Position numbers and translations under genes: made by a program. From positions 930,001-994,000 of the forward strand of contig JAGGNK010011336.1 in NCBI GenBank assembly GCA_017590115.1: 64,000 nt of DNA. Reading direction: 5' to 3'. Positions within the stretch are counted from its first letter, which is position 1. Every line of letters begins with the position of its first letter. The notes beneath the pieces are model-generated. The model had not been told where the DNA came from, did not search any database, and worked only from the letters and a program-made list of their open reading frames with translations. This stretch comes from Montifringilla adamsi. Lineage: Eukaryota > Chordata > Aves > Passeriformes > Passeridae. Of this stretch, positions 10,901 through 20,675 are shown piece after piece.

Positions 10901-12377
10901 TCCCAGCAAGTCCGGCACGCTCTGCATCCGCACTCCCCGAGCAGGTAGAGGATGGAACTGCGGCTCTGCTCCCCGTCGCGGTCTGGGGCTTTCCTGGCCT
11001 GAGTGGGGGAGCACACCAGGGCAAGGGGCTCTCTCCCAGCCGGGGTCCTGCACCTCTGCTGATGTGTGTTGTGACTGGTGGCTTTAGGTGTCCCTGCCTG
11101 GTGTGGCGAGGATGTGGAATGCCTTTGCAAGGCAGTTCCCGGCTGGGAATAGAACCTCTCCATGAGCCTTAGGCTCCCTTCCCCCAGTCTGCTGCTTTCT
11201 CTGCATCTGGGCTACAGCCTGGCACATGTAAGCCCTTAAGTTATAAGCAAAGTGTGGTCGGGGGTGATTTATGAGCTACTTCTGCTGTAACTGATGTGAT
11301 CAGCAAACCCTGTGTCACCTGGGGGTGACTCCTGTCACCCTGTGTAGATCTTGATGATATGGACAGTGATGTTCCTGGTGTTTGCCCCAGCTCTGACACA
11401 AGGCTGAGCAGATGGCATGTGGTGCTTGACTATAATCAGTGGTGGCTAATCCAATCCAATTGCAGAGTAATGGAGCTTCACAGGCTGGAAAACGGCAGTA
11501 TTCTGCAATATGTGCTCCAAACACTGTGGCTGCTTTATCAAAACTACTTAAACACTGCTGCAGTGGTTTAAACCTTAATGTGAGCTCGTTGCCAAATATA
11601 ATTTGTCACTCTTCCTACCAACTTCAAGTTAATTAACAACTTGAGCAGTCTAAGCCTGTACAGATCAGCTGGTTATTGTTATATTCTGACACAGGTAATT
11701 TTATAAATCCATCTTAATCTGTTGGGCCATGGGGAGGGTCCCTCCAGGCCTGGATGGGAACAGCAGCAGACCTTTTAATCTCCGTGTAGCTGTACGTGGC
11801 TTTGGCAATGGCTTTGCTCTGTTAGGTTTCTTCTGGGGTATCACCATCCTTGTGCTGCTCCGGGCTCTTGGTCTAAGTATTTCCCTGGGATGGAGGTTTG
11901 GGAGATGTGCTCTGGCCTGGAGGCAGGCATGAGGGCTCCTGGAGGGTGGCAGGGCTGTGCTGAATTTCCCAGAGGAGATGTGTGGGGCATTTTGTGAGCA
12001 CAGTGGGGTCCCTGGGGCAGCGGGCACTGGGATGAGCCCGTGGCTTTTCTCTTGCAGGGATCAGCACCTTCCTCCGCCACGCTGACATGCTGGTGGGGGC
12101 AGCCCTGGTGACCGGCCTGGTGCTGCTGGTGGCCTTTGGTGCCCTCTGTGTCACGGCCCTGTGGGGACAGGCCCCCAGGAGGAGCCCAAGGCCTGAGGAG
12201 CCACCCGTGAGGGCCGTGGAGGAGCCAGCCATGGAGCTGCACGCCCTGGGGGAGTGCCTGCAGCTCGACCCCTTCCAGCTGAAGCTGCGGGCCAGGGCCC
12301 CCGAGTGGCTCTGGAGTGTCCGTGCCCACCCTGGCCAGGCGGGACAGCGCTCCCCAGAGCCGCCTCCCCTGCTCTGA
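1835..12377 (+). CDS. Uncharacterised CUB-like/mucin-like/SEA/EGF transmembrane protein, 10-exon model
   Basis: Proposed exons: 1835-1963, 2375-2414, 3580-5733, 6533-7597, 8512-8568, 9504-9604, 9893-9957, 10545-10696, 10792-10944 and 12058-12377. They total 4,236 nt (1,411 aa plus TGA). Every junction is GT-AG and all phases agree. Visible order by approximate residue: signal peptide 1-26; CUB-like 1 at 61-188 (Cys 72, 98, 123, 147); Ser/Thr/Pro-rich stalk 189-774; CUB-like 2 at 779-908 (Cys 793, 818, 843, 867); second stalk 909-1148; SEA-like 1149-1253; six-Cys EGF starting DVNEC 1255-1300; transmembrane helix 1316-1341; cytoplasmic tail of about 70 aa. The family logic suggests a glycosylated, mucin-like cell-surface protein; ligand and function are unknown. 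The tail shows no ITAM or ITIM tyrosine motif. The gene is convergent with TMEM17. Exons 3, 4 and 6-10 are strongly supported; exons 1, 2 and 5 rest on phase and splice consensus. Confidence 0.82.
2375..2414 (+). CDS. Exon 2: 40-nt microexon of the CUB/SEA/EGF gene
   Basis: A polypyrimidine tract ending in ATAG at 2371-2374 and a near-perfect donor (CCAG|GTAAGA) at 2415 bracket 40 nt. Read in phase 0 it codes SMGSSQKYWKSKP plus one base, giving phase 1 for exon 3. Its first base of the split codon joins AG of exon 3 to make Glu. No domain is visible; it forms the linker between signal peptide and CUB-like domain 1. Confidence 0.5.
2446..2595. repeat. G/T-rich low-complexity tract
   Basis: Repeated TTTG, GGTTTTT and TTTGTTTG blocks run for about 150 bp in intron 2 of the CUB/SEA/EGF gene. 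ORFs across it are compositional artefacts. A similar shorter tract lies at 1741-1797 just before exon 1. Confidence 0.85.
2596..3579. other. Intron 2 remainder
   Basis: Apart from the pyrimidine-rich acceptor of exon 3 nothing is recognised. Confidence 0.5.
3580..5733 (+). CDS. Exon 3: CUB-like domain 1 plus long Ser/Thr/Pro stalk
   Basis: This is one uninterrupted 2,154-nt open exon, entered in phase 1 after a strong acceptor (TTATCTTCCAG) and left in phase 1 at CTG|GTAGGT. The first 130 residues form a divergent CUB-like domain: RSCH, then WCNWTI (with an N-glycosylation sequon NWT), AG.RKHIIIY, an acidic Cys loop, DKILFEGV, YAC, and a final KGKYYIFQD strand. The remaining 585 residues are rich in Ser, Thr, Pro and Gly with few Cys, as in mucin-like stalks. 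No clear tandem repeat unit is visible in the stalk. ATGs at 3516 and earlier in the same frame are intronic. Confidence 0.88.
5734..6532. other. Intron 3
   Basis: Ordinary intronic sequence between the two CUB-like exons. No further in-phase exon with good splice sites was found. Confidence 0.6.
6533..7597 (+). CDS. Exon 4: CUB-like domain 2 plus second stalk
   Basis: The acceptor is TCTGTGTTCCAG and the donor TTTG|GTAAGG; the exon is phase 1 in and phase 1 out, 1,065 nt. Its first 130 residues are clearly paralogous to exon 3: shared PIRSCH, HAD, WCNWTI, AG..KHI.IY, GF, DKI.F.GVSS, VV.AC and G.YY.F.D, with the four Cys at the same spacing. A shorter Ser/Thr/Pro-rich stalk of about 220 residues follows, partly acidic and Lys-rich around ENEDDVLVEPP. 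The exon begins with a split Asp codon, as do exons 5, 6 and 9. Confidence 0.88.
7598..9503. other. Introns 4 and 5 around the candidate exon 5
   Basis: Nothing apart from the 57-nt candidate exon at 8512. Confidence 0.55.
8512..8568 (+). CDS. Exon 5: 57-nt candidate cassette exon in the juxta-SEA stalk
   Basis: A good polypyrimidine tract and acceptor (TTGCTTTGACAG) and donor (GGAG|GTGAGC) frame exactly 19 codons, phase 1 in and out, with no stop: DLMSSVGNDTGLQSQHHPG. It can be included or skipped without changing the frame between exons 4 and 6, so it may be alternative. It carries one sequon (NDT). There is no homology evidence. Confidence 0.45.
9504..9604 (+). CDS. Exon 6: first part of the SEA-like domain
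   Basis: The acceptor is TTCTGGCAG and the donor CAC|GTAAGT, phase 1 in and phase 0 out. It codes DVLFEVSVEIKPKDW and then SEFQKGLLESLKNH. The early beta strand followed by an amphipathic helix with S.E....L...L spacing is the usual start of a SEA fold. Confidence 0.8.
9893..9957 (+). CDS. Exon 7: middle of the SEA-like domain
   Basis: The acceptor TCCTTTGCAG precedes LQKNLKLSANRVSEIKLRDV, and the donor is AAAAG|GTAGGG, phase 0 in and phase 2 out. The segment continues the first SEA helix and the second strand (RVSEIKLRDV). Confidence 0.8.
10545..10696 (+). CDS. Exon 8: end of the SEA-like domain
   Basis: The acceptor CTGCCCACAG completes an Arg codon and reads TKDANLLLTFWLHLEP, a helix containing LLLRSQLEEVLG, and the closing strand VEKLQLVSLFVE. 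The donor is GAAG|GTGGGT, phase 1. The strand pair where many SEA domains self-cleave at G|SVVV here reads DANLLLTFWL, so that motif is absent. Confidence 0.85.
10792..10944 (+). CDS. Exon 9: calcium-binding-type EGF domain
   Basis: The acceptor CCCCATTACAG and donor GCAG|GTAGAG give 51 codons, phase 1-1, the standard phase for EGF exons. It starts DVNECQ (calcium-binding consensus D-x-N/D-E), has six Cys in EGF order, FNGVGTYLCRC with the conserved Asn and aromatic residue, and ends with TLC. Confidence 0.92.
10945..12057. other. Intron 9
   Basis: The intron separates the EGF and transmembrane exons. A possible in-phase exon near 11348 was rejected for its poor donor. Confidence 0.55.
12058..12377 (+). 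CDS. Exon 10: transmembrane helix and cytoplasmic tail
   Basis: The acceptor TTTTCTCTTGCAG completes a Gly codon. The exon reads ISTFLRHAD, then a hydrophobic helix of about 26 residues starting MLVGAALVTGLVLLVAFGAL, then a Pro/Arg/Glu-rich tail ending EPPPLL and a TGA stop at 12375. The tail has a positively charged start (APRRSPR), which fits an extracellular N terminus. It contains no Tyr and no evident enzyme or adaptor motif. Confidence 0.9.
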
Positions 12378-12663
12378 GGGGGCCCGGGCCTCCGAGGCCT
12401 GTGCAGTCACTCCTGCATTTCCCCGGGTTTCTGCCGGCTGTGCCAACCCTTCTGCTGTGTTTTATGGACCATGAATATCCTACAACAGTGTTCCTCATGT
12501 TGCAGCTTAATTTTTTTAATGCTTGCTCAGCTTGGGGAACAAAATGTTTGCTTCACGCTGCTGTGCGTCTGCTGATTTATCCTACTCGAGAGTTACACAA
12601 GAAAATTTAAAACTTTTTTTTAAGAAAAAAAAGGAAATAAGATGTTTTGGTTCTTAATATGAA

Positions 12664-12669
12664 ATTAAA
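12664..12669 (+). terminator. Polyadenylation signal (ATTAAA) of the CUB/SEA/EGF gene
   Basis: ATTAAA lies 287 nt after the stop codon and is followed within 25-40 nt by a GT/CT-rich stretch, as expected for a cleavage site near 12685. The sequence between stop and signal is the probable 3' UTR. Confidence 0.6.
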
Positions 12670-13019
12670 AATATTTCTGCATCCTGCTCAGTGCTGCCTG
12701 CTTTCTCCTGCCCCCAAGGCAGAGCTCTGTGGGAAGCCCTGGCATGACCTGAGGATCTGTGGGGTATTTCTTCCAGCCTGGCTGAGAAGCATCTCCAGAA
12801 CTTGACTTAAAATTTTGGTGAGAAACGTGGTCAGTTTATGGCAGGTGCATTCCCACTCACTGAGTGATGGGGACAGCATTTTTGGTGTTTGTGGCATTTT
12901 TGGATGCTGCCTGCACCATCCCCACCACCACGTCGTCCTGGCCGGATGTGAAGCACAGCTGCCTTTCCCAGCTTGTCCTGCAGCTGGAGCCTGGTATCTT
13001 CTCTGTTTGTCTTTTTCTT

Positions 13020-13260
13020 TAAGGGGGTTTCAAGCCTCTTTCCCCGGGAAGAAGCGAGCGGCAGATGCCCCACTGGAGGGAGCTGTCTGCCGCCAAAAGC
13101 CCGGGACGGGGCTGCCTGCAGCCGCCCGGGAGATGCTCCCAGAGCTGGGCACGGCCGGGCTGCGGGTCCCAGCTCCGGCAGGGCCGCTCGTGGGGGTGTC
13201 TCGGCGCCCTTTGGGCAGGATGTGCCGGAGGTGTGGGCTGAAGGGAGCAGGATTGCACAG
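13020..13260. promoter_or_regulatory. Orphan CpG-rich patch
   Basis: By eye about 17 CG dinucleotides occur in roughly 220 bp of GC-rich sequence, which is CpG-island-like. It lies about 350 bp past the 3' end of the CUB/SEA/EGF gene. Open frames cross it on both strands but none resembles a known protein, so I treat it as regulatory or an unannotated transcript start. Confidence 0.4.
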
Positions 13261-13424
13261 GGATATGCCCAGCTCAGGGTTTGCTCTGCACGGTCGGCTT
13301 AGAAGGGGCTGGGAATGGCCCTGCTGTGACTCTGCATGTGAGGGTACTGGCGAAGGAGTCAAAAGGGGACCTGGGGTGTTTCCCTAGGAAAATTTGCTTC
13401 CATACTCCTCCCCCTTCCCAAAAA

Positions 13425-13480
13425 CCACCCAACAAACAAAAACCCCCAAAAAACCAAAACCAAACCAAAACAAGCGAGAA
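13425..13480. repeat. A/C-rich low-complexity tract
   Basis: CCAAAA and AACCAAAACC blocks, the complement of the G/T-rich type at 2446. No coding content. Confidence 0.75.
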
Positions 13481-13711
13481 AAAAAGAAAGGGGCAGTTCC
13501 TTTATCTCAGCTGTTGGATTGCTGAAGAAGCAACATTTGCAGTATGGGGGGGATTTGCCAAAGGATTGATTCAGCACAGATTGGGGCACTGTAAGTGCCA
13601 GTGTTGTCAGAACCAGGTGAGAGCACGGTGTTTGCTCTGAGGTGATAAAGAACAAACATCCTCTGGGCCCCTCTGGCGAGGCGTGGCTGTGCTGCTCTCC
13701 CATGACAGGCT

Positions 13712-13743
13712 CATCCAAATTAGCTGCCATCCAAATTAGCTGC
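13712..13743. repeat. Tandem duplication, 16 bp x2
   Basis: CATCCAAATTAGCTGC is repeated exactly, head to tail. Confidence 0.9.
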
Positions 13744-16700
13744 CGCTGATGGGGCTCTGCTGCCTGCAGAGACAGGCGAGGCAGAGCTGGTGCCTCCCTG
13801 CACATGCTCCCCCAAAAGCAGCTCACTTCAGCACTGGTGCCATCTGGTTTGGAGTAGTGAAACAGAGAAAAATGGATCTCCCGAAGACACCCTGATCATT
13901 GCTTCCTTTGACATACGTGGAGCAATCACCTCTTACCAACCATTTTCTATGCATGGTTTTCAAAGTATTTAGTAAATAGCAGAGAATTAAATGCAAACAT
14001 CTCCCTGGGAGGCAGGTAAGTGGGTGTAATTTTCCATTGTAAGGAGAAGGAAACCATTAATGTGTTTGCACAGAGTGTGCTTGTTTCCTCACTGAGATCA
14101 AAGAAAAGCAGTAGGGGCTAAAATAATACTGTCATTATCTTGGCTTTGGATTTGGTCAGTCACCATCTCCCTTTTTCCCTTCTTGGATCCACAAAGGGGG
14201 CTTGGGGGCTCTTCAGGTTGCTAACTCTTCTCCCAGTCAGGTAAGGTTTGGATCCCAAAGCCAAGCAACTGATAAGCAAATGGATGCTTCTGCTTTCTTC
14301 CCAGCTTTTCCAGGAGCAAGGTGAGCCTCACACTGTGCTCCCCTGTTGGAAGCCAGCTCCTTTAGTATAGCTGTAGTCTGCTCTGTAACCCATGGATGAT
14401 GCTCCCATTGGATCACCTTTCCCTGCAGCTTTCATCCAGACAATGTCCTGCTGATGCACAGGGCATAGAGGAAAGCCTGGAGGGATGTGCCTGGGCAGGG
14501 CTTTCTGCAGCCAAACCCATCTGGGCTCTGGGTGCATGCAGGAGGTGGGGATGGCATGCTGCCCTCCTCGTATCTGGTGTGAAGTGACAGCACCTGCCCC
14601 TCATGGCTGTGCCTGGGAGAAATGTCAGGCTTTTACTGGAAGCACCTAAGGTATGTGTGTGATCTGTGTGTGAAACAGCAGGACAGAAACAGGGACCAAG
14701 CCCATTGTGAGCAGTAGTTAGCAGGGATTTCCCCTGTTATAAAAATCCACCATTTCAGTCCCAAATAGTGTTGCTTTTATTTTCCACTATGTCTAAAGAA
14801 ACTGTTTTGCCTTGTGAACTCTAGGCTGGCTTTAAGAACAGCCCATCCCTCCTTTCCTGCTCTCCCAGTTGAATTGAGAGGAGCTGACATCCCAGAATCC
14901 CAGGATGGGCCAGGCTGGAAGGGACCACCGTGGGTCATCTGCTCCAACCTCCCTGCTCAGGCAGGGCCATCCCAGAGCACTCTGTCCCAAACTTCCTCTC
15001 CTCTGCTACAGGTCAGGGTACTGACATCTGCTCTTCTCTCACATCTGCTGTGGATTGAATTAATAGACAATAAAACAAGACAAATCTGCTGGATCTGTAA
15101 ATCCAAATTTGCTCAGAGATTGACTGGAAGCTCTGCTGCTTCTGACATGGAAAATGAATTTGTCACCTCGCTGTGCAGCGCTCTGCTTGCTCACAGCCCT
15201 TGGCCATATGAAATGACACACTCTGGTGATTTATAGGCCACCACACATGATTTTTTTCTTTTCAGTAGGAACTGTTCTCTCATGCATTATTGCTGTGTGA
15301 CTGAGGTGTGTGCAGAGGTTTCAGAGAGTCCAGGATTTACTTGGAGATTGGGACATGCCCTAGAAACTGCAGGTGAAGAACAGTATTTGTACATCAGCTG
15401 ATATTTGGGTTTTTTTGAGAAGACATTTACTCAGCCTGGTTGAACACATTCTCCCCAAATCCTTCAAGTTCATCTGACTGTTTTTTTCCCTGGATTTTGA
15501 AGCAGGCAGGGCAAATCTCATCTGGTCCCAGAGCACTTGGACATGAACCGTCAAGCTAGGGCAGAAGATATAGAGGCACTTCCTTGTGGGACACCCTCAT
15601 TCTATTTGCACCTACTTCATCAGAAAAGCCAAGAAAAATGGGAGATGCCTCATTCAACCTGTGGTGGCTATGGCTGGTACCTTAACCTGAATAGTAAAAG
15701 CAACAAATAAAGTCTGGTGACAATCACTGTGAGGGGAGATGCTGGACATAAGTTGGGTTTTCTTTCCTACAACAAGCAGAGAGCTGGGTAAGGGATGTGG
15801 GGATCACAGCCCACTGGGATGCCACTTGTGTGTCTTTGCTGCCCATCACTCTCTGCCAGCTGGTAGAGGCTGGGGTATTGCTGAGGTCATTGTCATGCTG
15901 AAGGAGACCTCCAGAGGCTCAGATGTCCTTGTGGGAGGTGGTGCATTTAGGAGGATACTAGAGTGAAAATGTGGGAGTGTGGCTTCATGCTGAATGGTTT
16001 GAATGGCATTAAGCTGTAATATAACCAGGGACAATCACCCCTGGAGAAAGTGGGGTTTGCCCTATCAGCTCAAGTGCAGAAGATCGTAGCAGTATTTTGT
16101 TGATTGGCTGAGTGATACTCCCTCAAGTATATGACTGTGATTAAGTGGAGATATATCTGCGACAACTTCAAATTAATGAGGCAGAGCAGAGAAATGAGGC
16201 CTAGAGCTGTCACTTTTCTTCTAGCCTGGTCTAAAAGCCTGTTCTCCATCCCAGGGGGTGCAGCTGCAGCTCCCTGCCTACCCTGTGGATATCCCCTGAG
16301 AGTTTGATTTCTCTGCTGGAGCTGCTGCCACACACACAGTGATCCCCTGCAGATGTCTGTGCATGCAAGCAGGGCCTCTGCAGAGATGGAGGCTTTTGGG
16401 GAGTGAGGAGCACTCTCTAAATAGTCATATTTCCTGGAAGGAGGCAGCACAGACTGTGAATTGGGTCTGTTCCCAGAGCATCTTAACTCACAAGTGATTA
16501 GCTGTTAATTATTATGCAATAAATTACTTAACAAATGAGTATTCTTCACAGCACCTATTGTGCCACGTGACATCAGCTGAACTGTGTGAAATACACGTAA
16601 TTACTGTCACAGAAATGTAATTATAGCTCTCCCCCACCCTCAAATTCTTGTGCATCCATCAGCCATGGCATGGGCACTTGGACCAGGGCTCTGTGCAGAC

Positions 16701-18176
16701 AGTGCCGCTGTGCACCACCAGACACTTTTCCCGCCCTTCCAAGCCTGCTTTCAGTTTTCCAATGAATGTCAGGATTCAGTGTACAGGAGGCAAAAAAATC
16801 TGTCCTCGGCTGTGCATTAACTGTGTCTCAGTGTCAGGCTTAAACACCTTGAAGGTGACATTAAGCTCTCATAGTTAGCCTTAAAAGACAATGTTAAAAA
16901 AAATCCTACAACACATGCTGATTTCAACCCAGTTTTGTTTATAAGTGTTTTTGCTTTATAAGGCTTTAACGTTAAAACCCCAAGGAAGAGTGCATTCTCC
17001 TGCTGGAGTACTTCAGTCCAAAATGTTTTTGCAGTGACCTAACTTTGTTTGTGGCCCTGAAGAGGGAGAGGTGGAGTCTCTTAACTGAGATCATCCAAAT
17101 ATTTGTGCTGGTATGTGCATTTAGATCTGCCCTTGAAATTATTCAACTTAGCTGTGCCTTAATTTGTTTTGGGCATTTGAACTTTAATTTTTCCCCCTAG
17201 TTCTTGTTGATGTGACTTGTGCCAGTTGGCTGTGGGGGTCTGTAATTGTGGATTTGGGTGTTTTCAGCTGCTTTTTGGGAAATGCAGAGGTCTGGCTTTG
17301 CTCAGAGATGGAGGGAGAAATAGGGATGGAGAAAAACATCTGCACGTGACTGAATAAGTGCAACAGTTTGAACTTAATCAGCCAAAATGGCTCTCATAAG
17401 GGTGGGTTGCACATGTGAAAGATATATTGCAGTAAAGATGTACTTGATTATACCAACAAATGTGGGACAGCAGGAAGCTATCACGGATAATAAGCACTAG
17501 ATATCACACTGGGGATTTCTCACATTGCTAGCAAGGGGAAAAGCTGCCCTGCCCCTCTGTTGGCTGAAAACACCAAAGAAGATATTTGCAATTTTTTTTT
17601 CCCCTAAAAGGATCCAGGCAACAGCATCCATGTGCATTCTGCTGTCAGCAAAGCTGGTGCCTCCATTTTTCTCAGTTTACAGCTCCCACTGCTGCAGCAG
17701 CAGACAAACCAAACTGTGAGCACTCCCTGAACACAGCCCCCAAAAAAGCACCATTTACGTGTCTAACCCATCAAAGGCACACAGAAGGGAGAGCTGTGTG
17801 TCAGAAAGCCTAAAGAGTGTTAATGATGCACAGCAAATGGGTGAGAAATAACAGGGCTGTCACTGCAAGGCTGCTGAGCCCTGAGCCAGCAGCGGGTGCC
17901 TGTTCTGCATACAAACAGCATCGGGGCTTCTGCAGGGCTGACTCACACGTGCCTGGAAAAGTGCCTGGTTCCCAGAATGTGTGGGAAGGTCTGTGTTCTG
18001 GATGTCCTTCATATATGATGGAGATGTGATGGCACAGGATGGGCAGAGCCATATTACCTACGGAGCAAGCAGGACTGGCTGGAGGCTTTCAGATTTGGGG
18101 GAGAAGGGTCCTCAGCTTTCAGGCTAAGGACAAGGTCTGTTCATGGCTGATTTCAGCAGTGCTAAAACTGATGCCA
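13744..18176. other. Gene-poor intergenic sequence
   Basis: Apart from the CR1 fragment at 14889, I see no coding exon, RNA gene or clear repeat. Confidence 0.5.
14889..14985 (-). mobile_element. CR1 3'-end fragment, reverse orientation
   Basis: The order CAGAATCCCAGGATGG, GGCTGGAAGGGACC, TCATCTGCTCCAACC and TGCTCAGGCAGGGCCA is the reverse complement of a CR1 3' end. Confidence 0.75.
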
Positions 18177-18640
18177 TGTGAAGGCTGACCTAGAACAGAG
18201 ACTAGACAGAGCTAAAGAATAAAGTAGGTGTTTATTAAAAGGCCTCAATTGATCCACTTTGGGCAGCACAAACCAAAATGATCCCAAAATGGACCACCGG
18301 TCACGAGGTCTCACACTTTTATAAGTTTTGGGCCATTAGCATATTGGAGTTAATTGTCCAATTACAGCATTAGCCCATGAAGTCCCATCCTTCTTGTTTT
18401 TCCCTCTTCAGTCCATGTTGTTTGTGTTCTTGGGCCTGAGATCTGGATCAGTTGTCCTTGGTCCCCAGCTAGAGAAGGAATTGTTTTGTCTACCTATTCT
18501 GTGGCGAGAGCTTACCATCCCCTAATATGAAGCTTACACGCTAAAGCAGAACAGAATCTGAAAAATATAAAAGCTAAAACCAGAGGCATCAAAACCAAAG
18601 CAGGAAAATGGCTTAAAGCACTGCACAACTTCTCTGAACA
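18177..18640 (-). mobile_element. Isolated LTR of an endogenous retrovirus (reverse orientation)
   Basis: On the minus strand the segment has a TATAAAAG box (18315-18323), an AATAAA signal about 85 bp further on (18231-18236), then a short U5-like stretch ending at a CA (TG on the plus strand near 18177). That TATA-to-polyA spacing is typical of an LTR R region. The sequence resembles LTRs I know from songbird genomes, but I cannot name the family. No internal gag, pol or env coding sequence adjoins it, so it looks like a solo LTR. Edges are approximate and no target-site duplication was found. Confidence 0.55.
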
Positions 18641-18729
18641 TCCTGAACTGCCCCCCCACTCAAAGCTGAAGAAGAGTAAGAAATTATTATTTTATTCTAC
18701 AAGCCCAGATGGTTTGTTCAGCAGGGCAA

Positions 18730-19055
18730 TGGGCAGAGCTCCTGCCTGAAGGAGGTGGGAGTCAGTCCCTTTTCCCAGGTAACAAGTGCTAGGACAAGAG
18801 GAAACAGCCTCAAGTTATGCCAGAGGAGGTCGAGATTGGATATTAGGGCGAATCTCTTCCCCAAAAGGGTGGCCAGGCAGTGGGACAGGCTGCCCAGGAT
18901 AGTGGTGTTGTCATTGTCCCTGGGAGTGCTCAAAAACTGTGCAGATGTGGTGCCTAGGGACATGGGTTAGTGGTGGGCCTGGCAGGGCTGGGTTATCAAC
19001 TGGACTCCAGGATCTCAGAGGTCTTTTCCAGTCTTTTCCTGTGATTCTATCACTC
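18730..19055 (+). mobile_element. CR1 3'-end copy, about 325 bp
   Basis: The characteristic CR1 order is present: AACAAGTGCTAGGACAAGAG, GCCTCAAGTTATGCCAG, GATTGGATATTAGGG, GGACAGGCTGCCCAGG and the terminal GTGATTCTAT. It is 5'-truncated and untranslatable. It starts about 90 bp after the LTR. Confidence 0.85.
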
Positions 19056-19264
19056 TCTAATTGAAAGCTGTACTGAGAAACGCAAACACAGGCAAATGGG
19101 TCTCACCCTACTCACACCTGTTGGGTTGCTTTGTTGCAGGTGATGTTTAGAAGCAAATTACTCCTTCAGTGCATCCTAAAAAAATCCACAGAGAATTTTC
19201 CTTGGTTGGGTTTTTATTCTTATTATCCAGTCTCTGTTATCACAGTAATATTTCATGCTTCTCC

Positions 19265-19296
<32 letters not shown>

Positions 19297-19322
19297 AACA
19301 AAAAAAACCCCCCCTTTTTTTT
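19265..19322. repeat. Homopolymer cluster A25-T4-A/C-C7-T8
   Basis: A run of 25 A is followed by short T, A, C and T homopolymers. It may be a retroposon tail or a base-calling artefact. Confidence 0.7.
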
Positions 19323-19671
19323 CTTATTCAAGAGCAAAGAAACCCACCGCTTTTCTTCATTTCAGTCTTTTGTGTCCAAAGGGCTGTCCTTAACTCAATA
19401 ACTGAGTTTTTATTGTGTCACATTTCACTGTCCCTGACTGCAGCCAGCCTGGTTAATCCTTTTGCTGCTGCCTTATCAGTATTTCCCTAAAAAAAGACAT
19501 TGTCCTTTTATTATCACCTTGACATCCACTTGTCAAGTGCCTGGTGGGGCTTGAGAATTTAAAATTATTTTTTGATGCAGTTTTACTTAGGAAAAAAGAG
19601 CAACTTCAAAATGTTTCCCTACCCCATGTTTTTATACATGCTTTGCTAACCATGATAAATCATTTGGAAAT

Positions 19672-19717
19672 GAAAAAAAAAAGAAAAAAAAAAAGGAAAA
19701 AAAAAAAGAAAAAAGAG
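19672..19717. repeat. A-rich tract
   Basis: A10-12 blocks separated by single or double G. Low complexity only. Confidence 0.85.
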
Positions 19718-20597
19718 TGAGATTTAAGTTCCTCCAGGATTTTGAAAATGAAGGTGTTCAAAGACTTGTGGTTCACCTACTCCCAGCTGCAATATAAAAG
19801 GAAGATTTGTTGCATTTCTGGTTGCAGTGAGAATTTGCTTTGAATTGAGGTGTTTTAAAAGCAAACAATAAAAATCAAATACAGAGCCCTTTAGCTATAT
19901 ATTTTAATTGTTGACTATTACATTGATATACTGCAGAAGATACTCAAGTATCTTGCTCTTGCAAGCTTTAATCTTGTGATAAATTTTGTATTTCCTTTGC
20001 AAAAGGCCAAACAAAGACAGGAGAGATTCCCACGTTCAAATCCTTTCTGTAATTGAAACAGGAGCTCAAACATTGACTCATTGACTGGTGGGAATCCCTC
20101 TGGATGGACACAGGCAGTGGCTGCATGGGCTGAGGGGCTCTGCTCAAAGCTCCAGCAGTACCAGTGATTATCAACAGGTATCTCTGATACTCTTCCCACC
20201 TTCATGAATTCAGCTGATTGTTTTCAATACATGGAGAGTGTGGTAACTAAAGATGCTCAGGCATTTTTTCTGATTATTTTACTTGGGACCAGCATGGGCC
20301 TCCCAGTGTGAATAGAGAAGGGTCTTTTCTATCCCTTAAAGAGCAACAGTGCCTTATTTCACAGACTGCAGGAACTCCTGCCCTGATACTGGATGTTCAA
20401 GGCAGCTTTCAAGGAAGTCATGAATCCTTCCCAAATTCACCAGGGAAGCCACAGGCCTTGGCTGCTCTTGCAGCTACCTGCCAGATCTGTTCATCTCTGT
20501 CTACAGTTCCTCTGTGTGCTCATGTCTCTTGGCCAGTAAATGCTTCCCAGGGACTATATTACTTTCAAACCTTGGACCGTCTGAAGAAGAAAAAGTG

Positions 20598-20598
<1 letters not shown>

Positions 20599-20647
<49 letters not shown>

Positions 20648-20675
20648 AACAAAAATTTTTTTTTTTTTTAAAAAT
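20599..20675. repeat. T42 homopolymer with adjoining A/T inverted runs
   Basis: A run of 42 T is followed by A9, C, A5, T14 and A5, which can fold on itself. Exact lengths are doubtful in any assembly. Confidence 0.8.

Noticed and set aside
11348..11378. Possible in-phase mini-exon between the EGF and transmembrane exons
   Set aside because: The acceptor is acceptable but the donor (G|GTGTTT) is poor, and the EGF and TM exons join in phase without it.
15840..16110. Possible old DNA transposon
   Set aside because: No terminal inverted repeats, target-site duplication or coding remnant could be seen.
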